Below the pieces are notes generated by a model. The model was given only the letters and a program-made list of their open reading frames with translations. It had not been told where the DNA came from and did no database searches. A DNA stretch of 8,188 nt, taken from assembly GCA_023416545.1 (NCBI GenBank), contig JAEZHO010000223.1, positions 1 through 8,188 on the forward strand, read 5' to 3'. This document shows, piece by piece, positions 7,780-8,188 of the stretch (position 1 is its first letter; every line of letters begins with the position of its first letter). The position numbers and the translations under genes are program-made. This DNA is from Pseudomonadota bacterium. Lineage in GTDB: Bacteria; Pseudomonadota; Alphaproteobacteria; Rhizobiales; Rhizobiaceae.

Positions 7780-7982
7780 CCTGTCGTTCCCGCCGGGCGG
7801 CTTTCGGTTCAAAACGGTCAGTTCCGGAAAAGTTTAGCGATTGCCTTAAGCGGATGCAGATGAGCATCGGCTAATGGTATCGGCGTGGGTGAGGCATGTG
7901 ACCTCACGGGCATCACGCCCTTGCCGCCGGATGAGCCGGCAGACGAACGACAAGAAACGGCTCAGACAGGCAGGGACGCATC
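7780..7982. other. 203-bp intergenic region with serial stem-loops
   Basis: No ORF is supported here. Going rightwards there is a small CCGC/GCGG stem followed by CTTTC (7790-7804), a weak terminator for the dehydrogenase at best. Next come the palindrome TTCCGGAA (7822-7829), GATGC/GCATC (7853-7857 with 7864-7868), a nested stem (7882-7919) and GCCGG/CCGGC (7926-7930 with 7936-7940). I could not find a convincing promoter. TTGCCT at 7841-7846 has no -10 at proper distance. The cluster could be a structured leader for the next gene, a small RNA, or a bidirectional termination zone. Confidence 0.4.
7882..7919 (+). other. Nested stem-loop upstream of the cysteine-peptidase gene
   Basis: GGCGTG (7882-7887) pairs with CACGCC (7914-7919), and inside it GTGAGG (7889-7894) pairs with CCTCAC (7902-7907) around a 7-nt loop. 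That is 12 bp in two tiers with an asymmetric internal loop. No T-run follows, so it is not a standard intrinsic terminator. It lies 63 nt before the next start codon. Confidence 0.35.
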
Positions 7983-8188
7983 ATGTTCAGGAAGTTTGCG
8001 ATCGCATTCGCGGCACTCGCCGCCATGGCCACCTCGGCGGAAGCAATCAGCCTCGGCGCCGCACGGAGCGCCAAGCCACAGGCCTCGCGGACGCTCGCGG
8101 CACCGGCCGGCTATCAGATTTTCTGCATTCGCAACAAGGCGGAGTGCCGGGGCGGCGGTGCCTCCAAGATCGAATATACCGCCGGGAC
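7983..8188 (+). CDS. Secreted transglutaminase-like cysteine peptidase (BTLCP type), N-terminal part
   Basis: The gene begins at ATG 7983, with AGGGA 6 nt upstream, and is cut by the right edge after 68 codons. The product starts with a clear Sec signal peptide: MFRK, a hydrophobic run to about residue 17, and a likely cut after Ala21 (SAEA-ISLG). The mature part reads LAAPAGYQIFCIRNKAECRGGG (38-59). The FCxRNxxEC pattern following a short variable spacer is what I expect at the start of bacterial transglutaminase-like cysteine proteinases, a small periplasmic family common in rhizobia whose substrates are poorly known. The catalytic Cys-His-Asp region would be beyond the window, so the call rests on the N-terminal pattern and the signal peptide. 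No functional link to the pcc genes is apparent. Confidence 0.72.
   Translation, partial: MFRKFAIAFAALAAMATSAEAISLGAARSAKPQASRTLAAPAGYQIFCIRNKAECRGGGASKIEYTAG

Noticed and set aside
7790..7806. Intrinsic terminator after the dehydrogenase (CCGC-CGG-GCGG then CTTTC)
   Set aside because: The stem has only 4 bp with a 3-nt loop and the T-run is interrupted, so I did not call it as a terminator.
6700..7812. A minus-strand open frame of 370 codons opposite the dehydrogenase
   Set aside because: The plus strand shows all zinc ligands and the Rossmann motif of a full-length dehydrogenase. The opposite frame has no motif and is rich in Asp, Arg and Gly.

Overview
The window looks like the chromosome (or a large replicon) of a GC-rich alphaproteobacterium, most likely in the Rhizobiales. 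The reasons are the strong third-position G/C bias, a rhizobial-type propionyl-CoA carboxylase locus run by a PccR/ScfR regulator, a YghU-type glutathione transferase, a rhizobial-type xylitol/sorbitol dehydrogenase, and the start of a secreted transglutaminase-like cysteine peptidase typical of this order. No search was run, so the lineage is an inference from protein character.

Layout. Positions 1-248 hold no confident gene. Positions 249-5176 are a minus-strand operon read right to left: pccB (carboxyltransferase subunit), an 85-bp spacer, a yghU-like glutathione S-transferase, a 125-residue protein of unknown function, and pccA (biotin carboxylase plus biotin carrier). The last three are packed with gaps of 11 and 2 nt. 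A 118-bp divergent control region (5177-5294) separates pccB from pccR, which runs on the plus strand to 6703. After 32 nt comes a zinc-type medium-chain dehydrogenase (6736-7779). A 203-bp hairpin-rich intergenic region then leads to a secreted cysteine-peptidase gene that runs off the right edge.

How it works together. PccA and PccB form the biotin enzyme that carboxylates propionyl-CoA to methylmalonyl-CoA, feeding propionate, odd-chain fatty acid and branched amino-acid carbon towards succinyl-CoA. PccR is the expected acyl-CoA-responsive regulator. The control region carries two ATTGCAAA boxes (TTTGCAAT on the pccB strand) spaced 22 bp apart, and two opposed promoters that appear to share one TTATAA core. 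The epimerase and mutase steps are not in the window.

Most notable points: (1) pccR is split by an apparent 1-nt deletion near 5691-5696, inside a GC-rich inverted repeat, so the regulator is either broken or the base is a sequence error; (2) the TTGCAAA boxes and face-to-face promoters make a compact switch; (3) a glutathione transferase and an unrecognised small protein sit inside the pcc operon, the latter almost touching the pccA start; (4) several stem-loops cluster before the cysteine-peptidase gene. I did not find a clearly new multi-gene system; the unknown 125-residue protein with its GST neighbour is the best candidate for undescribed biology.
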